From Streptomyces noursei (GTDB taxonomy: Bacteria > Actinomycetota > Actinomycetes > Streptomycetales > Streptomycetaceae): a stretch of DNA of 64,000 nt. Positions within the stretch are counted from its first letter, which is position 1, and each line of letters starts with the position of its first letter. Position numbers and translations under genes: made by a program. The DNA is taken from assembly GCF_016917755.1 (NCBI RefSeq), contig NZ_CP070326.1, positions 7,502,001-7,566,000 of the forward strand, written 5' to 3'. Below, piece by piece: positions 18,289 through 27,211 of the stretch. Under the pieces are notes generated by a model. It had not been told where the DNA came from, did no database searches, and saw nothing but the letters and a program-made list of their open reading frames with translations.

Positions 18289-18523
18289 GCGTACTTACCA
18301 ACTGGTGGTGCCGGAGAGGGCCCCTGCGAGGACAGGGTGCATCCGATGGGGCACGTGGTCGATACGCAGCCGGTGAGCAGGTGTGGAGGGCCTCGGCCGT
18401 TCGCGGCCCGCAGGGCCGGGCTGGAGTTTCAGGCGGGAGGGCCGGTAGCGGTCATCTGGCCATCAGCCAGGGGCAACTCGGCGCCGGGGGTATCGTTTCC
18501 CGGCTGCCAAGGGGGAATCGACC

Positions 18524-18943
18524 ATGACGCGCAGGATGCGCACGGCACTGATCTGCACGGTCGCGGCGATCACTGCCGTGGCACTCACCGTAACGATCCT
18601 GGAAGCCACGGTCTTCGGCACCGGCGCTGTTGGGGCCGCGGAGTACCGGCAGGGATACCAGTGGCTCACCACCATGCGACGAGGACTCACCGCCAAGGAG
18701 CACACCAAGCGCATTTTCCCCAACACGCCCACCACGCCCACCACGCCCACCACGCCCACGGACAGTACCCGCACGGGACAGACGCCGCCCGCCTCCGCCT
18801 TCACCCGTTCCGGCTGGACTGCCGGCATCGACTGCCGTCTCGCCTCCCGCCAGGAGAAGTTCACCCAGGGCGTCGCGCGGGAACACCTCGATGACTGGGT
18901 CCGCGGCTGCGAGGACGCCATGAGAAATCTCCCACGACAGTGA
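18524..18943 (+). CDS. Secreted or membrane-anchored small protein with a Thr-Pro linker
   Basis: A 139-residue protein. It has an N-terminal signal anchor (RMRTALICTVAAITAVALTV), a short helical segment, a TPTTPTTPTTPT linker (residues ~68-80, encoded by four CACGCCCAC-type nonamers), and a C-terminal ~55-residue domain with two Cys (IDCRLASRQEKFTQGVA and VRGCEDAMRN). The family is unknown. The ATG follows AAGGGGGAATCGACC, a strong ribosome-binding site. Confidence 0.6.
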   Translation: MTRRMRTALICTVAAITAVALTVTILEATVFGTGAVGAAEYRQGYQWLTTMRRGLTAKEHTKRIFPNTPTTPTTPTTPTDSTRTGQTPPASAFTRSGWTAGIDCRLASRQEKFTQGVAREHLDDWVRGCEDAMRNLPRQ

Positions 18944-19184
18944 GGGCCCACCGTCTTGAAGCCACTGGGGCGCCGTCATCTGCGACGCCAGCTTCCACGC
19001 CCGCTGCAGGTACGAGGCAACTTGGTCCGGCGTCTGGTCGAACGCTCGGGCGGGGAAAATGGTGCTGTTGGTGGGGAGTTGGGGAGTTACGCGGAGTTCC
19101 CCACCGAGGGACTACTGCCGCCTCGCCACTCCCCGGGCCTGAGCCGGACAGCAGGCTGCCAGCTGAGCTGAGACGGACCGGCGC

Positions 19185-19592
19185 TCACTGAGCGCCGCCG
19201 CAGACGCACAGACGCGCAGACGCGCAGACGCCGAAAACGCCGCAGACGCCGCAGACGCCGCAGACGCCGCAGACACGAGCGAACCACTGATTCATCCGGG
19301 TCTCGAAATCCGACACTGAGGCGATGCCCGAGACAGGCAGGGAACCGTAGTCGTCGAGACTGGCTACGAAGTCCACATCGGCCCAGCCACCACGGAACAG
19401 CACAACCGACAGCTCGGCCTCCCCCGGACCGCAGATGACTACGCCAACCGAGTCGGGGTCGTGCACCCGAGCTCTGCCGGTCTCCAGGAGCTGAGGCCAC
19501 GACGCCTCGGCATCCCTCCAGGTCAGCTGGCCGACTTCGAAGCCGGCCGACTTCCAGCCCAACGTCTGCCCGCAGATCGGGCCGGGGGCCAT
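19185..19592 (-). CDS. Hypothetical protein with a Cys-Gly-Val repeat tail
   Basis: The core reads like a folded domain: LGWKSAGFEVGQLTWRDAEA, ARVHDPDSVGVVICGPGEAE, LSVVLFRGGWADVDFVASLD. It ends in a tail of CGV/CGVCGVC repeats encoded by a GCAGACGCC nonamer array at about 19230-19275. The array probably extended through the original stop, since the tail is unlike the core. The start is uncertain; M at 19592 is the most plausible of several. Confidence 0.4.
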   Translation of the reverse strand: MAPGPICGQTLGWKSAGFEVGQLTWRDAEASWPQLLETGRARVHDPDSVGVVICGPGEAELSVVLFRGGWADVDFVASLDDYGSLPVSGIASVSDFETRMNQWFARVCGVCGVCGVCGVFGVCASARLCVCGGAQ

Positions 19593-19843
19593 CCGCCGAG
19601 CCCATGGGTGAGGCGCCACCCGTCGTGCTGGTCCCACGTCAGATGGACGCCATGCCATGCGGGCAACGCTCGGGGGCGCGACTCCCCCGGTGCCACTGGA
19701 AGGCCGCGTCCAGTCGGTCAGAGTTGGCGCCGGAGTCGTCCTCGCCGGTCCGCCACTGACAGGGGGCACGACGCACCGGCCCACTCGGCATGGCAGGCCC
19801 CGCTGGCGTGCGCCAAGGGCCGGGAGCGCCAACAGTGGACATC

Positions 19844-20338
19844 ATGAACGACAACATCCTTTTCCTGAACGTCGACGACCCGCAGGCCGGCCACCAGGCG
19901 CTCGACGCGCTGCGGCAGGCGCACTCCACCGGCGAGGTGAAATTGCGCGAGGCGGCGGTCGTCGCGCGCGACGCCGACGGCGTCCTCGACTTCCCCGACG
20001 CCGTCGACACCACCGGTACCGCCCGGGCCTTCGCCGTCGGCGGCCTGATCGGCGGGCTCCTGGGCATCCTCGGCGGCCCGCTCGGCGTCATGATCGGCTT
20101 CGGCGCGGGCGGGCTGATTGGCGGTGCCCATGACGCGCGCGAGGCGACCGCAGCCAACGCGGCGCTGGAGATGCTGGCGGCGGAAGTGCCGCCGGGAAGC
20201 ACCGTGCTGGTAGCCGAACTGGTGGAGGACGATCCCTCACTCGCCGACGGACTGCTCGCCCCGTACGGGACGGCCGCGCGCTATCCCGCGAGAGAGGTCC
20301 GCAAAGAAGTGGAGGAGGCCATCGCACAGAGGCGTTAG
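19844..20338 (+). CDS. DUF1269-family membrane-associated protein
   Basis: A 164-residue protein. The N-terminal ferredoxin-like region has QAGHQALDALRQAHSTGEVK and LREAAVVARDADG. A Gly-rich hydrophobic hairpin follows (FAVGGLIGGLLGILGGPLGV then MIGFGAGGLIGG), and then a second alpha/beta half (NAALEMLAAEVPPGSTVLVA). This is the DUF1269/YpfJ-like pattern seen in many actinomycete general-stress loci. The molecular function is unknown. ATG at 19844. Confidence 0.75.
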   Translation: MNDNILFLNVDDPQAGHQALDALRQAHSTGEVKLREAAVVARDADGVLDFPDAVDTTGTARAFAVGGLIGGLLGILGGPLGVMIGFGAGGLIGGAHDAREATAANAALEMLAAEVPPGSTVLVAELVEDDPSLADGLLAPYGTAARYPAREVRKEVEEAIAQRR

Positions 20339-20617
20339 GCCGGGCCCAGCTCACCGGCCCCGGCGCTGCCCTTTCCCCGTGGCGCAGCGTCCGGGGCCGG
20401 GTCGTGCACTCGGATGCCGGACGGCGAGTGTGATGGCTCTGCCCGGCACCCGGTCTGCTTCCAGCCGATCGGCCGGAGGCAGTACGCCCTGTGGGGATGG
20501 GTCGGGGTGGGCTGAGGTCAGCCGCCGCCTCGCTCGCGCCGGGGGCATGGAAATCCCCGGCGTCGAGCATGGCTGGCGCTGGGTGCCGTCCGGGCTCGGC
20601 CTCCCGTCGGGAGTCCG

Positions 20618-21433
20618 CTACGGGCGCGGGGTGCGGGCCTCGATCCGGTGGTTGAAGGCGGCACCGCCGGCGCCGACCGTGGTCACGCCGCCGTCGACGG
20701 TGAGGACGGCCCCGTTGACGTAGGACGCGGCGGGCGACAGCAGCCAGTCGATCGCCTCGGCGACCTCCTGCGGATCACCCGGCCGCCGGGCGGGAGTCAG
20801 CCGGTTCGCCTCCTCGTATGCCGCTTCGGTACCGCCCGCCAGCCCCGCCTCCGTCGCGAACCGCGCCATCCGCTGGTCGGCCATCTCGGTACGCACCCAG
20901 CCCGGACACACCGTGTTGGCCCGCAGCCCCTGCGGCCCGTAGTCGACTGCGAAGGAGCGGCACAGGTGGAGCAGACCCGCCTTGGAGGTCGCATAGGCGG
21001 CGTTGCCGACGCTGTTGCGCAGCGCGGCGACCGAGGCGACCGCGACCACCGCGCCGCGGGTCTCCAGCAGATGCGGCAGCGCGGCACGCAGCAGCAGGAA
21101 CGGGCCCGTGAGGTTGGTCCGTATCAGCGCTTCCCAGTCCTCGACCGCGGTGTCGCCGACCGCGCCGCCCCGCCCGATTCCGGCGTTGAGCACCACACCG
21201 TCCAGCCGCCCGTAGGCCGTCACCGCCGCCTCGACGAGCTCGCGCACGGCCTGGGGGTCGGCGGCGTCGGAGGGGTGGGCCAGTGCTCCGGTCTCCTCGG
21301 CCACCTGGCGCAGTGGTTCGGGCCGCCGCCCGGAGATCACGACGTGGTGCCCGGCGGTGCGCAGCAGCCGGGCCGTTGCGGCCCCGATTCCTGTTCCTCC
21401 GCCCGTCACCAAGACAACACGCTGTTCCGACAT
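20618..21433 (-). CDS. SDR-family NAD(P)-dependent oxidoreductase
   Basis: A 271-residue classical short-chain dehydrogenase: cofactor motif TGGGTGIGAATARLL, NAG at about residue 90, catalytic Ser in VAVASVAAL, and Y-x3-K in YATSKAGLLHL. The C-terminal VNGAVLTVDGG is typical. GRRP after the second strand favours NADP. The substrate is unknown. It stands alone; upstream are tandem repeats and a decayed gene. Confidence 0.9.
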   Translation of the reverse strand: MSEQRVVLVTGGGTGIGAATARLLRTAGHHVVISGRRPEPLRQVAEETGALAHPSDAADPQAVRELVEAAVTAYGRLDGVVLNAGIGRGGAVGDTAVEDWEALIRTNLTGPFLLLRAALPHLLETRGAVVAVASVAALRNSVGNAAYATSKAGLLHLCRSFAVDYGPQGLRANTVCPGWVRTEMADQRMARFATEAGLAGGTEAAYEEANRLTPARRPGDPQEVAEAIDWLLSPAASYVNGAVLTVDGGVTTVGAGGAAFNHRIEARTPRP

Positions 21434-21899
21434 GGTCGTTCGCCTCCGAAGGTGGTCAACTTCCGGTTCCCCGCACTGAAGCATACGAAGCGCCGGCATC
21501 GTCGGGCCGACCGGATGCCACTGCCGTCGACACCGCGACAGGCACAGCGCCTCACCACAGCGCACAGCGCACAGCAGACAGCAGACAGCAGACAGCAGAC
21601 AGCAGACAGCAGACAGGACGAGCATGTGGTGGCAGACCGGCCGGAGCTCCGCCAGCGCCTGAGGACGACGCCCCAGATCAACGACCGCGGCCGGGCGGCG
21701 CACCGACGATGAGCGGGGCGGCCGGCCGACAGCCTGGGCAGAGTTTCGCAGCAGCACGCCGTCCGACCGGGGCGGCGCAGCGGCGGCACTCCGTTGGACG
21801 GCACAACGGGCGGCATGCCTGCGGCGAGCGGCCCGACAGCGCACCACCAGTGCCGGCTGCCCACCAGGCAGAAGAACCAGACGACCGACCAAGCGGCCG
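21434..21899. other. Intergenic stretch with heptamer tandem repeat
   Basis: This gap contains an ACAGCAG heptamer array at 21571-21616 (six to seven copies) and no recognisable gene. The right side grades into the decayed MDR gene. Confidence 0.6.
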
Positions 21900-22510
21900 G
21901 GCCGGGCCAGCCGCGCAGCTCGGCCAGGGGCCCGCCGTCGGCGACGGCGGGCGTGATCTCGGTGGTCTGCAGGGAACCGTCCACGAGACCGGCAACGCCC
22001 TCAGGCGCCAGCGCTCGGATGCGGGCGGCGACCTCGGGGCCGCGTTCGACGACGTTGTCGGCGCCGAATCCTCGTACTCGGTGGGCATCGTGTGGGGTGG
22101 CGTCCGCGATGACGGTCAGTTGGCCGGCCTTGGCCAGCTCGACCGCGTACCCCCCGACGGCACCGGCCGCACCGGTCACGGCGATGGTCCCGCCAGGCGG
22201 CACGGCCAGCGCGTCCAAGGCAAGGCGCGCGGTCATGGCGTTCATGAGCACGGTGGATGCCGCGGGGAAGTCCACCCCCCTCGGGGCCGGCACCACCGAG
22301 GCGGCGGGCACGACGACGTGCTCGGCTTAAGGCTCCGCCGTGCGCGCTGGTGAACAGCACCATGGCGACCACCGGTTGGCCCATGGCGAGGCGGGCGTCG
22401 GTCCCGGGTCGAGCTGGTCGATGACTCCGGCGGCATCCATGCCAGGCACGAACGGGGGGTTGCCGGTCGGGCATGCGCACGGCGTGGCCGCCGCGCCGCA
22501 GCAGGGCGTC
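21900..22510 (-). pseudogene. Decayed quinone-oxidoreductase-like (MDR) gene
   Basis: Fragments in three frames join into a zinc-free medium-chain dehydrogenase: NPPFVPGMDAAGVIDQLDPG, then GQPVVAMVLFTSAHGGA, then PAASVVPAPRGVDFPAASTV and GGTIAVTGAAGAVGGYAVEL with FGADNVVERGPEVAAR. Both ends are missing and at least two frameshifts are needed. The lipoprotein gene upstream reads into this remnant. Confidence 0.7.
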
Positions 22511-23622
22511 GGTCGGACTGTCACGTAGCCGACCTTTATGACGCGGTGGTGGTGGGCGGCGATCGTCACGGGGTAGCGGCCCGGTTTGAGGCCGGTACGG
22601 ATGGTGGCCGTGTTGAGGTAACGCGGGTCATCGCCGTCGGCGGACTTGCTGTCGTCGCGGTGGAGGTGGAGTACCTGAGTGAACGCCGGGGAGGTGGCGG
22701 TCAGCCGCGTCTCCTCGCCCGGGTCCGGGACCGCGTCGTGCCACATGACCGCGACCCGCCCTGCGGGGCCGACGGTGAAGTCGTGCCCGTGGGGGGCATC
22801 GGCGTAGCCGATCGTCGGGTCGTAGAGGTCGGGGCCGTGTGCCTTGCCGAGGTAGTCGGCGTCGCCGGGGCGGGATGCGCGGATCGTGACAGGCTTCTGG
22901 GTGATGCGGTGGCCGTGTGGGCCGTACAGCGTGAAGGTGTACGTGCCGTCGGCGAGTCCGGGTGCGAGCTCCGTGCTGGCGGAGAATGTTCGGGGGTTGG
23001 AGAGGTCGTACCGTTCGTCGTGGACGAGTCGAACGGGCTGGTGCAGGGCCGTGGATCGCACGGTGAAGTCGGTGCCCCGCTCACCGGGGTACAGGTCGTC
23101 GAAGTTCAGCCACAGCAGTTCCCCGGGCCGCGCCACCTCCGATGCGAAGGTGACGGTGAAGGAAGGGCGCTGGGAAGGCAGGACGTGGATCCTGTCGCGG
23201 GCGACGGTATGGCCTGCGACGGAGACGTTGAGCGGGTACCAGCCGGGCTTGTCCGTCATCGCCAGCGGATGCGTGGCGCTGTAGGAGTCGTCGTCCTGCC
23301 ATCGCAGCGGTACGGGCTCGCCGAACGCCGGCGAGTGGGCCGTCACCGCGTCACGGCCCTGGGCGCGGGTGAGGAAATCGAGCCGGATGCCGACCAGTTG
23401 CCCGGGGCGGGCGTCGAGATTGCCTGTCAGCTCCAACACGGTCGTGAAGGGGGTGCGGGTCGGTGCGCTGGCGCGGTTGCCTGCGGGCTTGTTCGCAGTC
23501 TGGTGCGTGCTGTGGGTGGACGCCCTCGGGTTCTGCGTCGACCCGCTCCCGTTTGCCGTATGGGCGCAGCCGCACAGCGCGAGACCGGCCGCGGCAAGTC
23601 CCACCGGTCTGGTCCAGTTCAT
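22327..23622 (-). CDS. Secreted lipoprotein with repeated beta-domains, 3' end altered
   Basis: A protein of 431 residues starting MNWTRPVGLAAAGLALCGCA, with a lipobox (LCGC) and a Thr/Asn-rich linker. Several similar ~90-residue beta-rich units follow (compare TAHSPAFGEPVPLRW, VRSTALHQPVRLVH and LTATSPAFTQVLHLH; also GWYPLNVSVAGH, GTYTFTLYGPHGH and GRYPVTIAAHHH). These look like Ig-like or carbohydrate-binding repeats. The last ~50 residues derive from the decayed MDR gene, so the native stop was lost. The ATG at 23622 is set by the lipobox. Confidence 0.7.
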   Translation of the reverse strand: MNWTRPVGLAAAGLALCGCAHTANGSGSTQNPRASTHSTHQTANKPAGNRASAPTRTPFTTVLELTGNLDARPGQLVGIRLDFLTRAQGRDAVTAHSPAFGEPVPLRWQDDDSYSATHPLAMTDKPGWYPLNVSVAGHTVARDRIHVLPSQRPSFTVTFASEVARPGELLWLNFDDLYPGERGTDFTVRSTALHQPVRLVHDERYDLSNPRTFSASTELAPGLADGTYTFTLYGPHGHRITQKPVTIRASRPGDADYLGKAHGPDLYDPTIGYADAPHGHDFTVGPAGRVAVMWHDAVPDPGEETRLTATSPAFTQVLHLHRDDSKSADGDDPRYLNTATIRTGLKPGRYPVTIAAHHHRVIKVGYVTVRPTPCCGAAATPCACPTGNPPFVPGMDAAGVIDQLDPGPTPASPWANRWSPWCCSPARTAEP

Positions 23623-24041
23623 GGTCTCCCCCATGTGGTTGGTCACAGGGGGAGAGGGTGGGATGGTGCTGTCGGTTGTCTGGGTCCGCGAGCCGACGGC
23701 ACCTGCACGCGGGAGGGGAGGCGTCGGCGGCGCGTCGTGTTCGATGTCCATGGGAAATGACAGCGCCCAGCGCGCCCGCCGCGCCGCAGGGCTTCGCCTC
23801 GGAAGGCCGTGATGAGGCTCCAGGATGCTCTGCGTAGTGTTCCGACTGCGTGGCATCGGGCCACCGGGCTCGTGCAAAAACCGTTTGGCGGACCACGGCG
23901 ACCGCTGCTACGTTTCCGGAGGCCGTGCGAGAGAACGACGAGGTGGTACCCGTGAACGTATTGACGTGGGTGCTCTCCTCCGGGGTCACGGTCGGGCGAT
24001 AGGTCGTCCGGGAGCGCCGTTCAACAGCACTCCCGAAAGGC
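23623..24041. other. Intergenic stretch with no recognisable gene
   Basis: About 420 bases between the divergent lipoprotein and hydrolase genes. It presumably holds both promoters; no clear -10/-35 pair or palindrome was recognised. Confidence 0.4.
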
Positions 24042-24776
24042 ATGACCATGGCCATTGACTTCACTTCCGAACAGCGTCTCGACGACGGCGTCCTCGAGCG
24101 CGAATTCGCCCTCGGCGAGATCCCCGGCACCCTGTGGACGCCTGAATCCCCCGCACCGGCCCCGCTGATCCTGATGGCCCACAACAACGGCCTGCCCAGG
24201 AAGCAATCCCGGCTGGTGGCCCGGGCCCGGCACACCGCGGCGTACGGCTACACGGTGGCCACCATCGACGCCGCCGGGTGCGGTGACCGGCCCCGTTCCG
24301 CCGCCGACGAGCAGGCTCGCGCCGACCTCCGCCGGGCGATGCAGGCCGGCGAGCCGCTCGACGAGATCTTCGAGTCCCTGGTCGGCTCGCTGGTCGCAAA
24401 GGCGGTCCCGGAATGGCAGGCCGCCCTGGAGGCCCTCCTTGCGCTGCCCGGGATCGACGGTCCGGTCGGGTACTCGGGGTGGACCGCCCTCGGCATTCGG
24501 CTGGCGGTGCTCGAGCCGCGCATCTCGGCCGCCGGATTCTTCGCCGGGGGTTACGTGCCCCACGCCCAGCGCGAGGAGGCCCGGCAGGTCACCATTCCGC
24601 TGCTGTTCCTGCTGCAGTGGGACGACGAAGGGAACCCCCGGCAGCGGGCCCTGGACCTGTTCGACGCCTTCGGCACCAAGGAGAAGACGCTGCACGCCAA
24701 CCTGGGCGGGCACACCGGTACCCCGTGGTTCGAAGTGGAAGACGGGGACCGGTTCTTCGGCCGGCACCTGAAGTAG
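24042..24776 (+). CDS. Alpha/beta hydrolase (dienelactone-hydrolase-like)
   Basis: A 244-residue protein. LILMAHNNGLPRKQS holds the oxyanion-turn region, GPVGYSGWTALGIRLAV the nucleophile elbow (G-Y-S-G, Ser near residue 149), and the C-terminal HANLGGHTGTPWFE the catalytic His. PLLFLLQWDDEGNPRQRALD supplies the acidic residue. The family hydrolyses esters or lactones; the substrate is unknown. Two in-frame ATGs (24042 and 24048) are possible starts. Confidence 0.8.
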   Translation: MTMAIDFTSEQRLDDGVLEREFALGEIPGTLWTPESPAPAPLILMAHNNGLPRKQSRLVARARHTAAYGYTVATIDAAGCGDRPRSAADEQARADLRRAMQAGEPLDEIFESLVGSLVAKAVPEWQAALEALLALPGIDGPVGYSGWTALGIRLAVLEPRISAAGFFAGGYVPHAQREEARQVTIPLLFLLQWDDEGNPRQRALDLFDAFGTKEKTLHANLGGHTGTPWFEVEDGDRFFGRHLK

Positions 24777-24878
24777 AGCCGAGCCGTCCGGCCGGCAGCA
24801 GACGGTAGCGCTGTCGGCCAGGGCGCCGCTCGTCGAGGACAGGTCCCGGCTCCGGCTCTCTCCTCGGTTCTCTACACC

Positions 24879-24909
24879 GCGGGCCCCTGCCAACTCGGCA
24901 GGGGCCCGC
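24879..24909. terminator. Strong bidirectional hairpin
   Basis: A perfect 13-bp stem, GCGGGCCCCTGCC (24879-24891) with GGCAGGGGCCCGC (24897-24909), and a 5-base loop. It lies 103 bases after the hydrolase stop, between convergent genes. The rest of 24777-25144 has no recognisable gene. Confidence 0.75.
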
Positions 24910-25144
24910 GCTGCCCGAAGCCATGGAATGTTCGTTTTCTGCAGAGCTTCGAGTGCTGCCCAAACTCGTGTGCAGGTGCTGTCGGTTCGCACTCGGTCAC
25001 CCTCTCGGGGTGTCAATGCCTACCGGTTCGCGGGCCGGCGACCGGGGCTCCCAGGCGCGTTGATCGCCGAGGTGGTCTCGGCGTCATGGTGCGCCTCCGG
25101 GGCGTCCTGATGCTTCGTCCGGCTTGCTCGCACCGCGGTTCCCG

Positions 25145-25462
25145 TTAGGGCCCGACGATGGCGCGCAGGGCGGCGAGGTGCGCCTGGTATGCCTGTCGTC
25201 CCCCGGGGGTCAGGCGCAGCCAGACGCGTTGGCGGGTGTTGCGCACGGCCTTGCGCTGCTCGACGTAACCGGCCTCCATCAGCACGGTGACGTGCTTGCT
25301 CAACACCGATGCGGACACATCGAGTTGCTCCTGCACCACTGCGAACTCGGCTTCGCCTGCGGTGTCGAGCAGAGCGCAGATGCGCAGTCGGTTCGGGGCG
25401 TGGATGGTGGTGTCGAAGCCGTCCATGGGGTCGCCGGTGCCGCTACGCGTGTCGGCCTTCAT
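25145..25462 (-). CDS. Winged-helix transcriptional regulator (MarR/ArsR-like)
   Basis: A 105-residue protein. Its single winged HTH is HAPNRLRICALLDTAGEAEF then LDVSASVLSKHVTVLMEAGY, with a wing at QRKAVRNTRQRVWLRLTPGG. This is the short HTH_27/MarR-type regulator often paired with a membrane protein. The ATG at 25462 overlaps the stop of the upstream gene by 4 bp (ATGA), so the two are translationally coupled. The palindrome at the operon start is a good candidate for autoregulation. Confidence 0.85.
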   Translation of the reverse strand: MKADTRSGTGDPMDGFDTTIHAPNRLRICALLDTAGEAEFAVVQEQLDVSASVLSKHVTVLMEAGYVEQRKAVRNTRQRVWLRLTPGGRQAYQAHLAALRAIVGP

Positions 25463-25953
25463 GCAGTTTTCCGGTGCAGGCGGACAAAGGCGCGGTGGAA
25501 GGCGATGGAGACCGCGGCGCCGATGCCGGAGGCGGCGAACAGCCATGCGGGCTGCCCGGTGCTGCGGAAGGCGACCACTGCTCCGATCAGCAGGGCGGGC
25601 AACCCGATCGCGAGCGGCAGCGTGGCGCGTTTGGGCAGGACGTCCAGGCGCAGCGCGACACCGGTCTTCTTGCGCCAGGTGGCGGCGGCGAAGGCGAACA
25701 GTGCCAGGTACCCCGCGGTGGCGAGCACCAAGACGGTGCTCCAGGCGGACTTCGGCAGCAGCCACTGGGTGCTTGCCGTCATGCCTCCGTAGACCGGCGG
25801 GATGGCGGCGATGTAGAGCGTCAGGACGGTGGCGAACCAGCGTGGCCAGGGGGTGGCGGACAGGGCGGCGGTGGATGCCTGGACGCGTTCGAGTTCGGCC
25901 AGGGTGGCGCGGGCCTGCTGTGGGGTGGGGCGGATAGCCTCGTCGGTTTCCAT
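25459..25953 (-). CDS. Four-segment membrane protein coupled to a regulator
   Basis: A 164-residue protein. The N-terminus has a ~25-residue amphipathic helix (QQARATLAELERVQASTAAL), followed by four hydrophobic segments (WFATVLTLYIAAIPPVYGG, STVLVLATAGYLALFAFAA, TLPLAIGLPALLIGAVVAF, AWLFAASGIGAAVSIAFH). It is the first gene of a two-gene operon with the winged-helix regulator. The start METDEAIR at 25953 lies inside one arm of a perfect palindrome. Membrane sensor or transporter roles are both possible. Confidence 0.75.
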   Translation of the reverse strand: METDEAIRPTPQQARATLAELERVQASTAALSATPWPRWFATVLTLYIAAIPPVYGGMTASTQWLLPKSAWSTVLVLATAGYLALFAFAAATWRKKTGVALRLDVLPKRATLPLAIGLPALLIGAVVAFRSTGQPAWLFAASGIGAAVSIAFHRAFVRLHRKTA

Positions 25954-25985
25954 GTTGGAAACACTAGCCGCGTGTTTCCAACATG
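25951..25985. promoter_or_regulatory. Perfect 14-bp palindrome over the operon start
   Basis: CATGTTGGAAACAC and GTGTTTCCAACATG flank a 7-base spacer. One arm covers the ATG of the membrane-protein gene. The symmetry and the relatively A/T-rich core fit an operator for the winged-helix regulator encoded in the same operon. It could instead act as an RNA hairpin hiding the start codon. Confidence 0.7.
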
Positions 25986-26395
25986 GCAAGACGCCGCTTT
26001 CCGTCACGGAAAGTTAATGGCGCCCGGCGCACCGCGCACCCCCGTACACGCAATGACGATGCCCAGCGCGGTGGACGGAGAGGTCGCGCGCGCACCGGAT
26101 GTCGGGGGGGGCGCCGCGCCCCACCGCGCTCACCGCTGATCGCGTCGGCGCAGGCGCGCGGAGCGCCATGGGTTCGGCCGACCGCGGGGGTGCCGCTGTG
26201 GGCGGCGCCGGTACCTGCGGGCCCTTGGGACCGGGCCCGGACCGACCTGACTGCGGAGCAGACCCTGACGCGACTCGCGGCCCGCACCACATCGGCGCCA
26301 CATCAGCGCCGCATTCGCACCATTCCAGCGCCGCGCCAGCGCCATGTCAGCACCATGTCAGCGCCATGTCCGCGCACCGGGCGATCGTCCCCTGC
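25986..26395. other. Intergenic stretch rich in short GCGCCATGTCAGC-like repeats
   Basis: About 410 bases before the CPBP gene. Positions 26280-26375 contain repeated CAGCGCC/CATGTCAGC motifs, including three tandem CCATGTCAGC-type units near 26340-26368. No recognisable gene was seen. Confidence 0.45.
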
Positions 26396-27211
26396 ATGGA
26401 ACCCACACGGAAGCCCATGTCCACCACAGCAGGTGCTCGACCGAGCCGAATCGTCGAACGGTTGCTGGCCGACCGCCATCGCCTGCCGCTGTCCATCGCG
26501 CTGCACCTTGCCCCCGGAGCCCTGATCGTCGCCGTCTACCTGCTCATCGCCGAACCGCTGGTCACGTCCATCGGCTATCCGCCGTTCCTGGGCTGGGCGG
26601 TCGCCATGCTCCTGGCTCTCGTGCCGTTCGAGCTCGGCCTACTGCTGTGGCTGGGCCGCCGGCGCAACGGCCGGTTCTCGCTGCGGGGCGTGGTGCACTA
26701 CCTGGACAAGCCACTGCCGCGCCGGAAACTCGTCACCATCGTCATCCCCCTGATCCTTTGGTTCCTGGTGGTGTCGACCGCGCTCATGCCCATGGACAAC
26801 TTCTTCTACCGGTTGCTGTTTCGGTGGGTTCCGTTCGAGGGCGCGGGCGGTGGACCCACCGACGTCCTCGCCGGATACCCGCACTCGGTCATGGTTATCG
26901 CGCTGGCGGCGTGCATTCCGCTGACCGGGCTGGCCTTCCCGCTGATCGAGGAGCTCTACTTCCGTGGCTTTCTGATGGCCCGTCTACCCCGGATGGGCCG
27001 GTGGGCACCGGTGGTCAGCACGGTGCTGTTCTCGCTTTACCACCTGTGGACGCCGTGGGGGTTCCTCTCCAGGGTGATCTTCTTTCTCCCGGGGCCCTGG
27101 TCCGTCTGGCGGAAGAAGGATCTGCGGGTGTCGATCGGGATGCACGCCGGCACGAACTTTCTCTTGGGGACGTTCGGCACGATCGCCCTCCTGCTGAACC
27201 TCGTACCGTGA
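26396..27211 (+). CDS. CPBP-family intramembrane metalloprotease
   Basis: A 271-residue membrane protein with about eight hydrophobic segments. It carries the three motifs of the family: EELYFRGFLMARLP (EExxxR), FSLYHLWTPWGF (first FxxxH) and IGMHAGTNFLLG (HxxxN). Members are the Rce1-like CAAX proteases and bacteriocin-processing or immunity proteins. No substrate partner is nearby. The ATG at 26396 or the one at 26417 may be used. Confidence 0.87.
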   Translation: MEPTRKPMSTTAGARPSRIVERLLADRHRLPLSIALHLAPGALIVAVYLLIAEPLVTSIGYPPFLGWAVAMLLALVPFELGLLLWLGRRRNGRFSLRGVVHYLDKPLPRRKLVTIVIPLILWFLVVSTALMPMDNFFYRLLFRWVPFEGAGGGPTDVLAGYPHSVMVIALAACIPLTGLAFPLIEELYFRGFLMARLPRMGRWAPVVSTVLFSLYHLWTPWGFLSRVIFFLPGPWSVWRKKDLRVSIGMHAGTNFLLGTFGTIALLLNLVP

